From: Planctomycetota bacterium
Lineage (GTDB): Bacteria; Planctomycetota; Phycisphaerae; Sedimentisphaerales; Anaerobacaceae
Assembly: GCA_019456195.1 (NCBI GenBank)
Contig: VRUK01000044.1
Location: 1 to 44,615, forward strand
Reading direction: 5' to 3'
Length of the DNA stretch: 44,615 nucleotides
The notes beneath the pieces are model-generated. The model had not been told where the DNA came from. It worked only from the letters and a program-made list of their open reading frames with translations, and ran no database searches. Shown one piece after another: positions 8,210 through 16,999 of the stretch. Position 1 is the first letter of the stretch. Each line of letters starts with the position of its first letter. The translations under genes were made by a program, and so were the position numbers.

Positions 8210-9234
8210 TTTAACCAGCTAACTTTTCTACTGTATTTGACCAAAAGGACCAGGAAAAACGGCCCGCCGAGGATGGCTGTTACCACTCCAACCGGCAACT
8301 GTGCCGGGGCGATGATAACCCGTGCCAGTGTATCAGCGATTACCAGGAATATCGCCCCAACGATACCGCTTAGAGGGAGCAGTTGACGGTGGTCGGGGCC
8401 GAAAACCAGCCGGACTGCGTGCGGTACGAGCAGACCTACAAATCCTATCAATCCGCTTAAACTGACTGCGACGGCTGTTATGGCCGCTGCAATTGCAAAG
8501 GCTATTAGCTGAGTTCTGGCGATGTTTACGCCCATACTTCTGGCATCTTCCTCACCGAAGCTAAGAGCGTTTAGCTGTGGACTTATGTAGAATAACGCTA
8601 ATATCCCTCCGATTACACATCCTGTTCCCAACCATACCACAAGAAAACTTTCCTCCGTTATATTTCCCATAAGCCAGAATATTGTTGAATATACTTGTTG
8701 GCTTTTTGCGATTGATGTAAGGAACATAATAACCGCCGAAAAGAAGGCGTTTACCACAACTCCCGCGAGCAGCAGGCCGGTTACGTGAAACTTACCCGTC
8801 AGGCGGCCGATGAACCATACAAGCCAAACTGTCCCTAATGCCCCTGCGAATGCGAAAAATGCTATCGGTGAGCGTCCCCAAATCCAGTCCAGACCGCTGA
8901 TAACTGCGACAATTACTCCTAAGCCTGCTCCGCTCGATATTCCCAATATATATGGATCGGCAAGGGGATTACGCAAAAGTGCCTGGAAAACCACCCCCGA
9001 GCATGCCAGCGCTGCACCGACAAGACAAGCGAGAATAATTCGAGGAAGCCTGACCTTCACGAATATTTCATAGTCTGGATTTGCGGATTCCTGTGTGCCT
9101 GCTCCGCTGAATAGTGCTTTGAGGGAAATACTCTCGGTGCCTATCAATGAGCAGGCGAGCATTACTACTGCGAGCACAGCAAGTGCCGATACAGTCCTTA
9201 TGAATAACTTTTTTGGTGTCAGCAATTCCTTCAT
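8206..9234 (-). CDS. FecCD/BtuC-family ABC transporter permease
   Basis: The protein has 342 residues with about nine to ten transmembrane helices, the FecCD hallmark. Family motifs include VRLPRIILACLVGAALACSGVVFQALLRNPLADPYILGISSGAGLG near the N-terminus and GLIGFVGLLVPHAVRLVFGPDHRQLLPLS near the C-terminus; the latter is the ATPase-coupling region. It forms the channel for a cobalamin or iron-chelate importer. I prefer ATG 9234, four nt after the stop of the binding-protein gene; a TTG at 9249 in the same frame would overlap that gene by 11 nt. The three genes form one operon in the order binding protein, permease, ATPase. Confidence 0.95.
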   Translation of the reverse strand: MKELLTPKKLFIRTVSALAVLAVVMLACSLIGTESISLKALFSGAGTQESANPDYEIFVKVRLPRIILACLVGAALACSGVVFQALLRNPLADPYILGISSGAGLGVIVAVISGLDWIWGRSPIAFFAFAGALGTVWLVWFIGRLTGKFHVTGLLLAGVVVNAFFSAVIMFLTSIAKSQQVYSTIFWLMGNITEESFLVVWLGTGCVIGGILALFYISPQLNALSFGEEDARSMGVNIARTQLIAFAIAAAITAVAVSLSGLIGFVGLLVPHAVRLVFGPDHRQLLPLSGIVGAIFLVIADTLARVIIAPAQLPVGVVTAILGGPFFLVLLVKYSRKVSWLK

Positions 9235-9238
9235 TGCT

Positions 9239-10135
9239 TCAATTCTCAAAAAGCTTAGGCCTTAAACATCTGGCGATAGTTTCGATTCCTTCATACAGTC
9301 TTGGGCTAAGCCGCGAGACAATATCACCTTTTATTATGTAAATCCGCTTGTTGGCCACTGCTGGTACGTTTTCAAACTTACTCCAATATTGCAGCGCTCT
9401 GTTCTGTTGGGCACTCAGGTCTTTTTGCTGCATCGATGGTTCGATGATGACATCTGCGCCGCAAACGATGACCTGCTCAGCTCCGATTGGAGGGTATTTA
9501 TGTAATGTTGGGCCAATAGCGTTTTCGCCGCCAGCCAATTCAATCATCTCATTCACAAACGTATCGCGTCCGGCCACTCGCAACGGCTCTCTCTGGACGA
9601 CCCAGAGCACCCTGACTTTATCCTCCGGGCCAACCAAAGCCGAGAGTTTGTCCAATTTGTCCCTGATGTTCGTAACCAGCTCATTTGCTTCGAGCTTTTT
9701 GCCGGTGGCTTCGCCGATTGTCTCTACGACCTCAAAAAGGTCATTTACCTTTTCAATGTTCACTGTCAGGCAGTTATAGTTGATACGTTTGAGCCGCTCA
9801 GCAAGGTTTTTCTGCTGTTCGAATCCAAGTGTAACTATCAGGTCGGGTCTGGCCGCTATTATTGCTTCGATGTTCGGCTGCCAGAATGTACCGGCCTTTG
9901 GCTTTTTTGTCGCTGCCGGAGGATAATCACTGTGAAGCGTAACTCGCACTATTTCTTTCTCCAGTCCGAGCGCAAAAAGAATTTCCGTGAGATTTGGAGC
10001 TAAAGATACAATTCTGTTGGCCCTCGTCGGCAGGGGGGTATCGCCACAGTCTTGCCTCTGCTGGAGATCGAATATGGCAAATCCTGCGGCACTCCAGCAT
10101 GTGATTATTAATAGTAGCCACCACCACTTATTCAT
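9239..10135 (-). CDS. Periplasmic substrate-binding protein, BtuF/FepB-like
   Basis: The 298-residue protein begins with a hydrophobic N-terminal segment (WWWLLLIITCWSAAGFAIF) that acts as a signal peptide or membrane anchor. It is followed by a type III (helical-backbone) binding fold with the family signature RIVSLAPNLTEILFALGLEKEIVRVT, then DYPPAATKKPKAGTFWQPNIEAIIAARPDLIV. That pattern is closest to BtuF-type cobalamin binding proteins, but iron-chelate binding proteins look similar. It delivers ligand to the permease encoded next. Its ATG overlaps the mutL stop by one base (TGATG), so it appears to be translated from a transcript that begins in or before mutL. Confidence 0.9.
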   Translation of the reverse strand: MNKWWWLLLIITCWSAAGFAIFDLQQRQDCGDTPLPTRANRIVSLAPNLTEILFALGLEKEIVRVTLHSDYPPAATKKPKAGTFWQPNIEAIIAARPDLIVTLGFEQQKNLAERLKRINYNCLTVNIEKVNDLFEVVETIGEATGKKLEANELVTNIRDKLDKLSALVGPEDKVRVLWVVQREPLRVAGRDTFVNEMIELAGGENAIGPTLHKYPPIGAEQVIVCGADVIIEPSMQQKDLSAQQNRALQYWSKFENVPAVANKRIYIIKGDIVSRLSPRLYEGIETIARCLRPKLFEN

Positions 10136-11982
10136 CAGGTCCTCTTGAATTGTTTTTCCAAATCACTTATTGAAAATTTTATCGTGGTAGGCCTGCCATG
10201 TGGACAGCGGCTTGCGGACTCGGCGTTTACTTTATCCCGGAGTAGTTGTTCTATTTCACTGTCCGTTAGTTTTTTGCCGGCCTTGATAGCCGCCTTGCAC
10301 GCTGCCATATTCAAAATCTCATCGAGTAGCCTTTCGCCGTCAAGGTTTATGTCCTTACGGCCGAGCAGGTCGATTAAATCCTGGACAAAATCAAGTGGAT
10401 CGGCCTTGGTCAATAAAGTCGGAAAGGCCTGGATGGCCATGGCCCTGGGACCGAACGGTACAAGCTCAATTCCTAACTTTTCGAGCAGTTCGGCATTGGT
10501 GTTAAGCAAATCAGCGTCAGAAGGGGTAACATCGAAGCTTTCGGGTATCAGCAGTTTCTGCGATTCGAGTTTGCTTTTTCCTATTCGCTTGCATAAATCT
10601 TCGTATATTATCCGCTCATGCAGTGCATGCTGGTCGATAATTACGAATCCCTCATCGGTCTGCACGACAATGAAACTGTCGTGTATTTGCATGAATTTTC
10701 TTTGTTCCGAGCGAATCTCCTGCATCGGCTGGCTCGTTTGAGCAAAAGCCGTACTCATAGCAGGGCCGGTGTGGCTTTCGGGTGTCTGTCTTGTAGAAGG
10801 GCGCAGCGCTACGATTTGCTGTTTTGGTTTATAGCTGAATTGTTGTTGGGTTTGAGCCGGTCTGTGCTTTTTGAAAAATTCAGCCATCGCATCGGAAATT
10901 GCCTCGCTTCTATGGCCCGGAGTGCCGATTCCCTGCATTTTGTGCGAACCACTTGCAGTTGGCAGTACTGCATGGGTTTGCAGGTCTGTGCCTAAAAGCT
11001 TTTCCCGAAGACAGCCAAGGATTTGCGAATGAACCAGATTGGAGTTGTAAAAACGCACTTCGCTCTTGGTCGGATGTACGTTCACGTCATAGTCTTCGTA
11101 TGGCATTTGGATAAACAGAAAAACGACAGGGAATCTGTTCGGTTCCAGAAGGCCGCGATATGCCTCTTTGATTGCATGCGAGATGAATTTGTCGCGGATG
11201 AATCGGCTGTTTAGAAATACATATTGAAACTTCTTGCTTGTTCTTGAAATGCTCGGTTTGCCCATCAAGGCAAGGATATGTAAACTTTTTTCATTACTTT
11301 CGGCCTTAATCAGATTTTCAGAAATCCCGCTCGAAGGTATTGGGGATAGTTCCGCTATGCGCTGGTGAAGATGGTCTTTATCTGAAAGCCTGTAAAGCTC
11401 TCTGCCGTTATGTATCAGCGTCAATTCCAGACTATCATTTGCTAATGCGATGCGTTTGAATTGTTCAGCGATGTGCCCCATTTCGGTGTTAGCTGTTCTT
11501 AAGAATTTTCGCCGGGCGGGTAGTTTATAGAAAATGTCTCTGACCTGGATTGTTGTGCCGTAATCTGCGCTGGCAGGGCTGATGCCGCTTTTGCTGCCGC
11601 AATCGATCTCGATGCAGTTGGCACCGGTTTGGCTCTTTGTTCTGCTCGTGCACTTTACTTGGGAGATCGAAGCGATACTTGCCAATGCCTCACCTCTAAA
11701 GCCAAGTGTCGAGATACCCTGCAAGTCTGAGCTGGTTTTGATTTTACTCGTGGCGTGAGGCTCAAATGCCATAGCCAGGTCTTCTCCGTCCATTCCGCAG
11801 CCGTTATCTGTAATCGATATGAGTTTTCGGCCTCCGTCTTCGATGGACACCGTTATTTTTGTTGCCCCCGAATCGATACTGTTTTCCATCAGTTCCTTGA
11901 CCACACTGGCAGGCCGTTCAATGACCTCACCGGCTGCAATCATATTAATCATATTATGGTCAAGGACAACTATCCGCCCCAT
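10135..11982 (-). CDS. mutL: DNA mismatch repair protein MutL
   Basis: The 615-residue protein has the N-terminal GHKL ATPase motifs IAAGEVIERPASVVKELMENSIDSGA, DNGCGM and STLGFRGEAL, a variable proline/glutamine-rich linker (about 330-425) and a C-terminal dimerisation/endonuclease domain. The latter carries DQHALHERIIYE, a match to the DQHA(x)2E(x)4E metal site of endonuclease-active MutL, plus CPHGRPT. It should therefore nick DNA itself, as in bacteria lacking MutH. ATG 11982 has GGTGA 6 nt upstream. It leads an unusual transcription unit in which an ABC importer follows directly. No mutS is in the window. Confidence 0.97.
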   Translation of the reverse strand: MGRIVVLDHNMINMIAAGEVIERPASVVKELMENSIDSGATKITVSIEDGGRKLISITDNGCGMDGEDLAMAFEPHATSKIKTSSDLQGISTLGFRGEALASIASISQVKCTSRTKSQTGANCIEIDCGSKSGISPASADYGTTIQVRDIFYKLPARRKFLRTANTEMGHIAEQFKRIALANDSLELTLIHNGRELYRLSDKDHLHQRIAELSPIPSSGISENLIKAESNEKSLHILALMGKPSISRTSKKFQYVFLNSRFIRDKFISHAIKEAYRGLLEPNRFPVVFLFIQMPYEDYDVNVHPTKSEVRFYNSNLVHSQILGCLREKLLGTDLQTHAVLPTASGSHKMQGIGTPGHRSEAISDAMAEFFKKHRPAQTQQQFSYKPKQQIVALRPSTRQTPESHTGPAMSTAFAQTSQPMQEIRSEQRKFMQIHDSFIVVQTDEGFVIIDQHALHERIIYEDLCKRIGKSKLESQKLLIPESFDVTPSDADLLNTNAELLEKLGIELVPFGPRAMAIQAFPTLLTKADPLDFVQDLIDLLGRKDINLDGERLLDEILNMAACKAAIKAGKKLTDSEIEQLLRDKVNAESASRCPHGRPTTIKFSISDLEKQFKRT

Positions 11983-12019
11983 AGTTTTTCACCATTAGTT
12001 TAGCCAGCACTTGTAAATT

Positions 12020-12352
12020 CTATTTTCGTTTGTAACGGTCCTTTTCATTAAAAACAGTAAGATCAGTGTAACCTGCATAAATCTTCGCTGAATGTTTTGA
12101 ACCCTTTGGGACAACAAAACTGTCGCCTTTGGTATAACTTTGTTTGACTCCATCTATTGTTAGATTTATCTTGCCTTCCATAACTACACTCCAGTGGCTT
12201 TCGTGGGTGTGTTCTGGAACTTCAGCATCCTCATCACACTTCATAAAGAGGATTTGGTGGTTGTCTGATTGCAAAATATATCCCTTTAATCCGTCAATTG
12301 GAATATCTGCCTCAGGTAGTGCCCTTATCATCTCTGGAAATAATTCTGGCAT
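12020..12352 (-). CDS. Small cupin-domain protein
   Basis: From ATG 12352 the protein has 110 residues forming one cupin beta-barrel. Motif 1 is PEHTHESHWSVVMEGKINLTIDG, with likely metal ligands in HTH and H, and motif 2 is KGDSFVVPKGSKHSAKIYAG, with a third histidine. Such single-domain cupins bind a divalent metal and serve as isomerases, dioxygenases or sensors; the substrate cannot be told. AGGAAAGGGG lies 8 nt before the chosen ATG; a longer reading to 12406 would overlap gpmI and lacks such a site. It follows gpmI by 43 nt, so it may be expressed from the gpmI promoter. Confidence 0.85.
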   Translation of the reverse strand: MPELFPEMIRALPEADIPIDGLKGYILQSDNHQILFMKCDEDAEVPEHTHESHWSVVMEGKINLTIDGVKQSYTKGDSFVVPKGSKHSAKIYAGYTDLTVFNEKDRYKRK

Positions 12353-12395
12353 GATATATCCCCTTTCCTCATCAACTTTCCGATCGCTTTGACTG

Positions 12396-13970
12396 CTACC
12401 TTTCAAGTAAGCTTTTACCTGTCATTTCTTCAGGTTGCGCCAGTTGCATCATCTCCAGCATGGTAGGTCCTATGTCGGCTAATCTGCCGCCTTCGCGGAG
12501 TTTGCTGTTTTTATGGCGTTCGTCGAATATGACCAACGGCACATCGCCAATAGTGTGAGCGGTATGCGGATTGTCCGGGCTGCCATCTATCATTTTTTCG
12601 AAATTGCCGTGGTCGGCTGTGATTATTGCCGTTCCGCCCAGGGCCTTGACCTTATCTAATATCCTGCCCACGCACTCATCTACTGCTTCCCCCGCCTTTA
12701 TCGCGGCGGATAATATGCCGGTATGGCCTACCATATCCGGATTGGCAAAATTTATAACCATCACATCGTATTTATCCGAATCAAGCCGTTCCAATACAAC
12801 CTCGGTAACCTCGTAAGCACTCATTTCAGGTTTTAAGTCGTATGTTCGAACTCGCGGCGAAGGGACAATTTGCCTGTCTTCGCCTGGAAACGGTTTTTCG
12901 GTGTAGTCGTTGAAAAAGAAGGTAACGTGAGCGTATTTTTCCGTCTCGGCACAGCGAAATTGCTTCAGACCCAGGGAATTCCAGTACGCCCCTAATATGT
13001 TTTTCATCTTCGACAGCTTTGGAAATGCCACCTTCGCAGGTATCGTGGCGTCGTATTCGGTCATACAGACGAAATATATGTCCGCCTTGGTTGTCCTGAC
13101 GAATTCTTTAAAGTTTGGATCAACAAATGCCCGTGTAATTTCGCGGGGCCTGTCGCCGCGGAAGTTGAAGAATATTACACCGTCGCCATCATTGATGGTG
13201 GCCATCGCTTCATTGTCTTCATTGACAATGCATGTCGGCTCGATAAATTCATCGGTTACTTCTTTTTCATAACTTTTTGCAACCGCCTCTGCAGGATTGG
13301 CAGCTTTGATACCCTTGCCTATCCTCATACATTCGTAAGCTTGTTGAATGCGGTCCCACCGGCTGTCACGATCCATCGAATAAAACCTGCCCATAACGGT
13401 TGCGATTTTGCCTACGCCAATTTCCCGGACCTTTTTTTCAATTTCGTCTATATATCCAGCTCCGCTGTCCGGCGGTGAATCGCGTCCATCGGTAAAAGCG
13501 TGGATAAAAATATCCTTTATGTCATTTCTTTTAGCCAGTTCAAGCAGGCCGTACAGGTGGTCCAGCCGTGAGTGCACCCCGATATCACTGCACAGGCCCA
13601 TAATGTGCATTTTGCTGTTATTATTTTTTACAAATTTTATTAAATTGTGGAATTCTTCATTCTTGAAAAAAGAACCGTCGACAATAGTGTGACTTATTCT
13701 TACGGATTCCTGCGGGACGATTCTGCCGCCGCCGATATTTTGATGTCCTACTTCACTGTTGCCCATCGTACCGTCCGGCAGCCCCACATCCTCGCCGCTG
13801 GTATGGATAAGACAGTTTGGATACTCCGCCATCAGCATATCATCTACAGGTGTATTTGCGCACTTGATTGAGTTATATTCATCTTCATCCGGGTTTGGAT
13901 TGTAACCCCATCCGTCACGAATGATTAGTACGAACGGCTTATTTTTCAAAGTTACTTTTTGTTTTGCCAT
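12396..13970 (-). CDS. gpmI: 2,3-bisphosphoglycerate-independent phosphoglycerate mutase
   Basis: The 524-residue enzyme interconverts 3- and 2-phosphoglycerate in glycolysis and gluconeogenesis, using two Mn ions and a phosphoserine. Motifs are FVLIIRDGWGYN (the usual LDGWG with an arginine), the catalytic serine in GTMGNSEVGHQNIGGGR, HSRLDHLY, HAFTDGRDSPP, FFNFRGDRPREITRAF, INFANPDMVGHTG and ITADHGNFEKM. Length is normal for GpmI. ATG 13970 is preceded by AAAGG at about 10 nt; an upstream TTG in frame is less likely because the ribosome site would fall inside it. A strong promoter and a leader hairpin lie upstream. Confidence 0.97.
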   Translation of the reverse strand: MAKQKVTLKNKPFVLIIRDGWGYNPNPDEDEYNSIKCANTPVDDMLMAEYPNCLIHTSGEDVGLPDGTMGNSEVGHQNIGGGRIVPQESVRISHTIVDGSFFKNEEFHNLIKFVKNNNSKMHIMGLCSDIGVHSRLDHLYGLLELAKRNDIKDIFIHAFTDGRDSPPDSGAGYIDEIEKKVREIGVGKIATVMGRFYSMDRDSRWDRIQQAYECMRIGKGIKAANPAEAVAKSYEKEVTDEFIEPTCIVNEDNEAMATINDGDGVIFFNFRGDRPREITRAFVDPNFKEFVRTTKADIYFVCMTEYDATIPAKVAFPKLSKMKNILGAYWNSLGLKQFRCAETEKYAHVTFFFNDYTEKPFPGEDRQIVPSPRVRTYDLKPEMSAYEVTEVVLERLDSDKYDVMVINFANPDMVGHTGILSAAIKAGEAVDECVGRILDKVKALGGTAIITADHGNFEKMIDGSPDNPHTAHTIGDVPLVIFDERHKNSKLREGGRLADIGPTMLEMMQLAQPEEMTGKSLLER

Positions 13971-14002
13971 AAAAAAACAACCTTTCAATCAATAACAACA
14001 AA

Positions 14003-14021
14003 GACGAGGCATAGCCTCGTC
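14003..14021 (-). terminator. Strong hairpin between queE and gpmI: queCE terminator or gpmI leader hairpin
   Basis: A perfect 8-bp stem, GACGAGGC and GCCTCGTC, closes a 3-nt loop. On the minus strand it is followed by TTTGTTGTTATT. It ends the queC-queE transcript, but it also lies about 25 nt downstream of the predicted gpmI start, so it could act as a leader or attenuator structure. The U-run is interrupted by G, so termination may be partial. Confidence 0.5.
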
Positions 14022-14053
14022 CTCATCATCGAGTTCATCTGAATTAAGTTTAT

Positions 14054-14082
14054 ATGATATGAAGCTCACCATGATATGTCAA
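14054..14082 (-). promoter_or_regulatory. Predicted sigma-70 promoter for gpmI
   Basis: On the minus strand TTGACA (14082-14077) and TATCAT (14059-14054) are separated by 17 bp. The start would fall near 14047, giving a leader of about 77 nt that contains the 14003-14021 hairpin. Confidence 0.65.
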
Positions 14083-14127
14083 ACATTTAGATAAAACGCT
14101 TCAAATGCAGGATTTGGCAGGATCCGG

Positions 14128-14838
14128 TTATTTGCCTTTTTGGTTATTCCAGAGCAGAATCTGAAGACGCTGAGAAAATGCATAGCCGGTTTGTTTACAC
14201 ATTTCAGCTGCCATTAGTGATTTGGCTAAAAGTTCATCTCTTGTTGCCGCCTGCGGCATCAGCATGACCTTTTCCGGATTGACGTCACCTATTTTCTCGA
14301 TAGTTTGCCGGATTTCAGGCAAATCATCTTGTGAATCTACGACAAACTTAAGTTGATATTCGTAATTATCAATCAACTCTTGCAGAACGGCAATATCCAG
14401 CCTTGAATCCTTATGCCCAGCAGATGCTTGTGCGTCATCGGGAACAGAGTTGCTCAATTTCGGACTGATACTCATCAAATCACAGGGCATGTCCGGGATA
14501 TATGCGATTCCTGCGGTTTCAATTGTAATGTGTTTGCCGGCGGTCTTCAACTGGCGAACTAACTGCGGCAGGTCTGGATTTATCATCGGTTCGCCGCCGG
14601 TTATTACAATAAACTTACAAGGCCATTGTTGTTCTGGGGACTCCTTACAGAGAACAGTTTTGACTATATCACTGATATTATAATCTTCTCCTGCTCTTTG
14701 GTCCCAGGCGTATTTTGTATCACACCACCTGCATTGCAAGGGACAACCGGCAAGACGCACGAACACGCTGGGCACACCGGTCAGAAAACCTTCGCCCTGC
14801 AAAGAATAAAATATCTCGTTTATTACCATTGTTTTCAT
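14128..14838 (-). CDS. queE: 7-carboxy-7-deazaguanine synthase (radical SAM)
   Basis: The 236-residue protein makes CDG from 6-carboxytetrahydropterin in the queuosine/7-deazaguanine pathway. The radical-SAM cluster motif [14 protein letters not shown] (Cx3Cx2C) is at about residues 31-44, preceded by [26 protein letters not shown], the QueE signature. [10 protein letters not shown] follows, then the SAM/substrate region ([18 protein letters not shown]). ATG 14838 overlaps the queC stop by 4 nt (ATGA), so the two genes are translationally coupled. The partner enzyme QueD is not found in this window. Confidence 0.95.
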   Translation of the reverse strand: MKTMVINEIFYSLQGEGFLTGVPSVFVRLAGCPLQCRWCDTKYAWDQRAGEDYNISDIVKTVLCKESPEQQWPCKFIVITGGEPMINPDLPQLVRQLKTAGKHITIETAGIAYIPDMPCDLMSISPKLSNSVPDDAQASAGHKDSRLDIAVLQELIDNYEYQLKFVVDSQDDLPEIRQTIEKIGDVNPEKVMLMPQAATRDELLAKSLMAAEMCKQTGYAFSQRLQILLWNNQKGK

Positions 14839-15551
14839 GTCCCGATGTCGTCAATCGGGATTTGATATTCAATTGGGTCATTAAGGCCAGCTTCGGCAAA
14901 GCCTTTCAATCTTAATCTGCACGAGTCACATCTGCCGCAGCTTCTGCCTTGTTGGTCGGGGTCATAACAGCTGTGCGTCATAGCAAAATCGACGCCGAGT
15001 TTTGTTCCGGTACGGATGATTTCGGCCTTTGTCATATTTATAATCGGTGTATGAATATGGTATCGACCTCTATTCTCGACTGCGGCTGCTGTGGCAAGGT
15101 TGGCGGTTTTTTCAAAGGCGGCTATAAATTCACCACGGCAATCGGGATAGCCGCTGTAATCAGTTACATTGACTCCGATAAAGATATCAAATGCACCCAA
15201 TACCTCTGCCCAGGCAAGTGCATAACTTAAGAATATCGTATTTCGGGCAGGCACATAAGTCAGCGGAATTTGGTCATGTTTACCTAAATCAGCCCTGTCC
15301 TTTGGTACTTCAATCTCCGAATCAGTCAGGGCTGAGTCGCCGAACTGAGCTAAATCAATGTCGATTATCCGATGCTCAGCAGTTGCCGTCGAGCCGGCGA
15401 TTTTTTTCGCTGTCTCAATTTCCCGCTCATGTCGCTGGCCATAGCGAAAACTCAGGGCATAGCACTCGAAACCTTCATCGATTGCTATAGCCAAAGTTGT
15501 CGCTGAATCAAGGCCGCCGCTTAGCAATATTACCCCTTTTTTGTCTGCCAC
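14835..15551 (-). CDS. queC: 7-cyano-7-deazaguanine synthase
   Basis: The 238-residue ATP-dependent enzyme converts CDG to preQ0. It has the N-terminal PP-loop [15 protein letters not shown], the substrate region [18 protein letters not shown], and the C-terminal zinc site [30 protein letters not shown] (four cysteines). The start is GTG 15551 with GGAG 9 nt upstream. A near-consensus promoter lies about 110 nt upstream, so this is the first gene of the queC-queE operon, divergent from queF. Confidence 0.96.
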   Translation of the reverse strand: MADKKGVILLSGGLDSATTLAIAIDEGFECYALSFRYGQRHEREIETAKKIAGSTATAEHRIIDIDLAQFGDSALTDSEIEVPKDRADLGKHDQIPLTYVPARNTIFLSYALAWAEVLGAFDIFIGVNVTDYSGYPDCRGEFIAAFEKTANLATAAAVENRGRYHIHTPIINMTKAEIIRTGTKLGVDFAMTHSCYDPDQQGRSCGRCDSCRLRLKGFAEAGLNDPIEYQIPIDDIGT

Positions 15552-15660
15552 CGATTATTCTCCGCCTAAATAGTGTCGTATTTCATTCAACGTCCTTTTT
15601 TTACATTCTGGAAGCTTTCGCAATGAAAGATTGAGTTCAAGAAAGCACATGAACAATAGG

Positions 15661-15689
15661 ATTTTACCGATTTGACCGAATGCTGTCAA
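15661..15689 (-). promoter_or_regulatory. Predicted sigma-70 promoter for queC-queE
   Basis: On the minus strand TTGACA (15689-15684) and TAAAAT (15666-15661) are 17 bp apart. The start would be near 15654, leaving a leader of about 100 nt. I looked in this leader for a preQ1 riboswitch and did not find a convincing one. Confidence 0.65.
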
Positions 15690-15767
15690 AAAGCAAAAAA
15701 CAGGTGTTTTTTGTAAGCGTTCCGGCGTGAAGCTTTTTTTTCTCTCTAACATAGATTATTACTTGTC

Positions 15768-16178
15768 ATGAGCAGCTCGTTTGATTATATTATCGATGAT
15801 TGGATTAGTAAGAGGGATCAAATAGTGAGCGAACTGGTAGAAATAGAAATATTCGATAATCCCCGCTCTGAGCGGGACTATTGTATAACAATCAGATGCC
15901 CGGAGTTTACCAGCCTCTGCCCAAAAACAGGCCAGCCGGATTTCGGTGAAATTGTTATCGAATATTGTCCCGAGAAGTCCTGCATCGAGCTGAAGAGCCT
16001 AAAATTCTATATGCAAAGCTACCGCAATAAGGGTATTTTTTACGAGTCTCTGACAAATGATATATTAGACGATTTGAAGGGTATATGTAAGCCGCGCTGG
16101 ATGAAGGTCACCTCTCGATTTACACCTCGCGGGGGAATAACTACCGAAGTTGTTGCGGAATATAAATCGAAGAAATAA
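15768..16178 (+). CDS. queF: NADPH-dependent 7-cyano-7-deazaguanine reductase
   Basis: The 136-residue protein is a type I (short) QueF that reduces preQ0 to preQ1 for queuosine. Family motifs are the catalytic cysteine in EFTSLCPKTGQPDFGEIVIEYCPE, and KSCIELKSLKFYMQSYRNKGIFYESLTNDIL with the QueF glutamate. The C-terminus RFTPRGGITTEV matches family members. The N-terminus is some 20 residues longer than usual before IFDNPRSERDY, so the ATG at 15768, which has no clear ribosome site, may not be the true start. It is divergent from queC, sharing a 216-bp regulatory gap. Confidence 0.95.
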   Translation: MSSSFDYIIDDWISKRDQIVSELVEIEIFDNPRSERDYCITIRCPEFTSLCPKTGQPDFGEIVIEYCPEKSCIELKSLKFYMQSYRNKGIFYESLTNDILDDLKGICKPRWMKVTSRFTPRGGITTEVVAEYKSKK

Positions 16179-16266
16179 GCAGCTTAATCTTGCTGACTTC
16201 TTTGAAACTAGTTAATACGAATAGCAAGGGGACAGCAGTCAGCTAACGCAATTAAGAGGTGCTAAA

Positions 16267-16788
16267 ATGGCGATAATATTTCACTGTGATTATTGTGGTA
16301 AAAAGATAGAAGCCGCTGATAGTGCCGGCGGTAAATGGGGCAAATGTCCGGCGTGCCATAATAAGCTGTATGTTCCAGCTTCGGAATCCGATGAAGAGTT
16401 GAAACTCGCGCCAGTAGATGAGACCGATTTGGAAAGAGAAAAAAGACTAATAGACGAGACCAACAGGCTCACACTAGACATATTAAAGGAAAGAGAGAGT
16501 CCCAAAGGAGCCGCTGAATCGGATACACCTGTTGAAGTAGCCGCACCTGGATTTGAGATTAGCCAGGTAGAGCTGAAGCAATATATCATTAAATATCTGC
16601 ATCTTATGGCTGATAGTGAATTGTATGAAGCCCAGAAAGTAGCGGCCCTTATAATGCCCAAAGATGCACGTGCTGTGAAAATTCTCGACAAAATGGCCGG
16701 TAGCGGTATGCCGGAGCCTGAGTTAGCTGGTATTTCCCAGCTTGTGCTTTCCGGCTTGATCAAGTCTCTGAGAGATGAAATAAGCTGA
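16267..16788 (+). CDS. Zinc-ribbon protein of unknown function
   Basis: The 173-residue protein starts with a zinc ribbon, FHCDYCGKKIEAADSAGGKWGKCPACHNKLYVP (two CxxC pairs, residues 7-37). This is a fold I recall as frequent at the N-terminus of planctomycete proteins. An acidic linker and a helical C-terminal half (about 100-173) follow. AAGAGGTG lies 6 nt before the ATG. There is no catalytic motif; it may be a nucleic-acid or protein adaptor. It follows queF by 88 nt with no obvious terminator. Confidence 0.8.
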   Translation: MAIIFHCDYCGKKIEAADSAGGKWGKCPACHNKLYVPASESDEELKLAPVDETDLEREKRLIDETNRLTLDILKERESPKGAAESDTPVEVAAPGFEISQVELKQYIIKYLHLMADSELYEAQKVAALIMPKDARAVKILDKMAGSGMPEPELAGISQLVLSGLIKSLRDEIS

Positions 16789-16924
16789 TTTTTTAGAGAA
16801 AACTTTCAAAGCTGGCCGAAATGGTCCCAAAAAATACCTTCAATTTGCAAATCGGAGCCGTTTTTTTCGGTCTGCAAAAAAATACCCCGCCTTAGATTTC
16901 CTCCCGGTTTGGTCATGCTGAAAT

Positions 16925-16950
16925 TGTTTCCTATATTTTACTTGGAAACA
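16925..16950 (+). promoter_or_regulatory. Inverted repeat upstream of the glycosyltransferase, possible operator
   Basis: Seven-bp arms TGTTTCC (16925-16931) and GGAAACA (16944-16950) flank an AT-rich 12-bp spacer. The spacing of about 19 bp between arm centres suits a dimeric regulator on one DNA face, 50 bp upstream of the start codon. It could also be a weak hairpin. Confidence 0.35.
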
Positions 16951-16999
16951 GTAATAACGACCTGAGTGAACCCCTTAACAACATGGAAGGAAACTTATA

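Noticed and set aside
15555..15752. 65-codon minus-strand ORF upstream of queC
   Set aside because: It spans the near-consensus queC promoter at 15661-15689, has no ribosome site and looks like no known protein, so it is treated as leader DNA.
15552..15767. Possible preQ1 riboswitch in the queC/queF gap
   Set aside because: A CTTTC/GAAAG stem followed by an A-rich run is present, but the conserved loop and tail bases of preQ1-I could not be matched.
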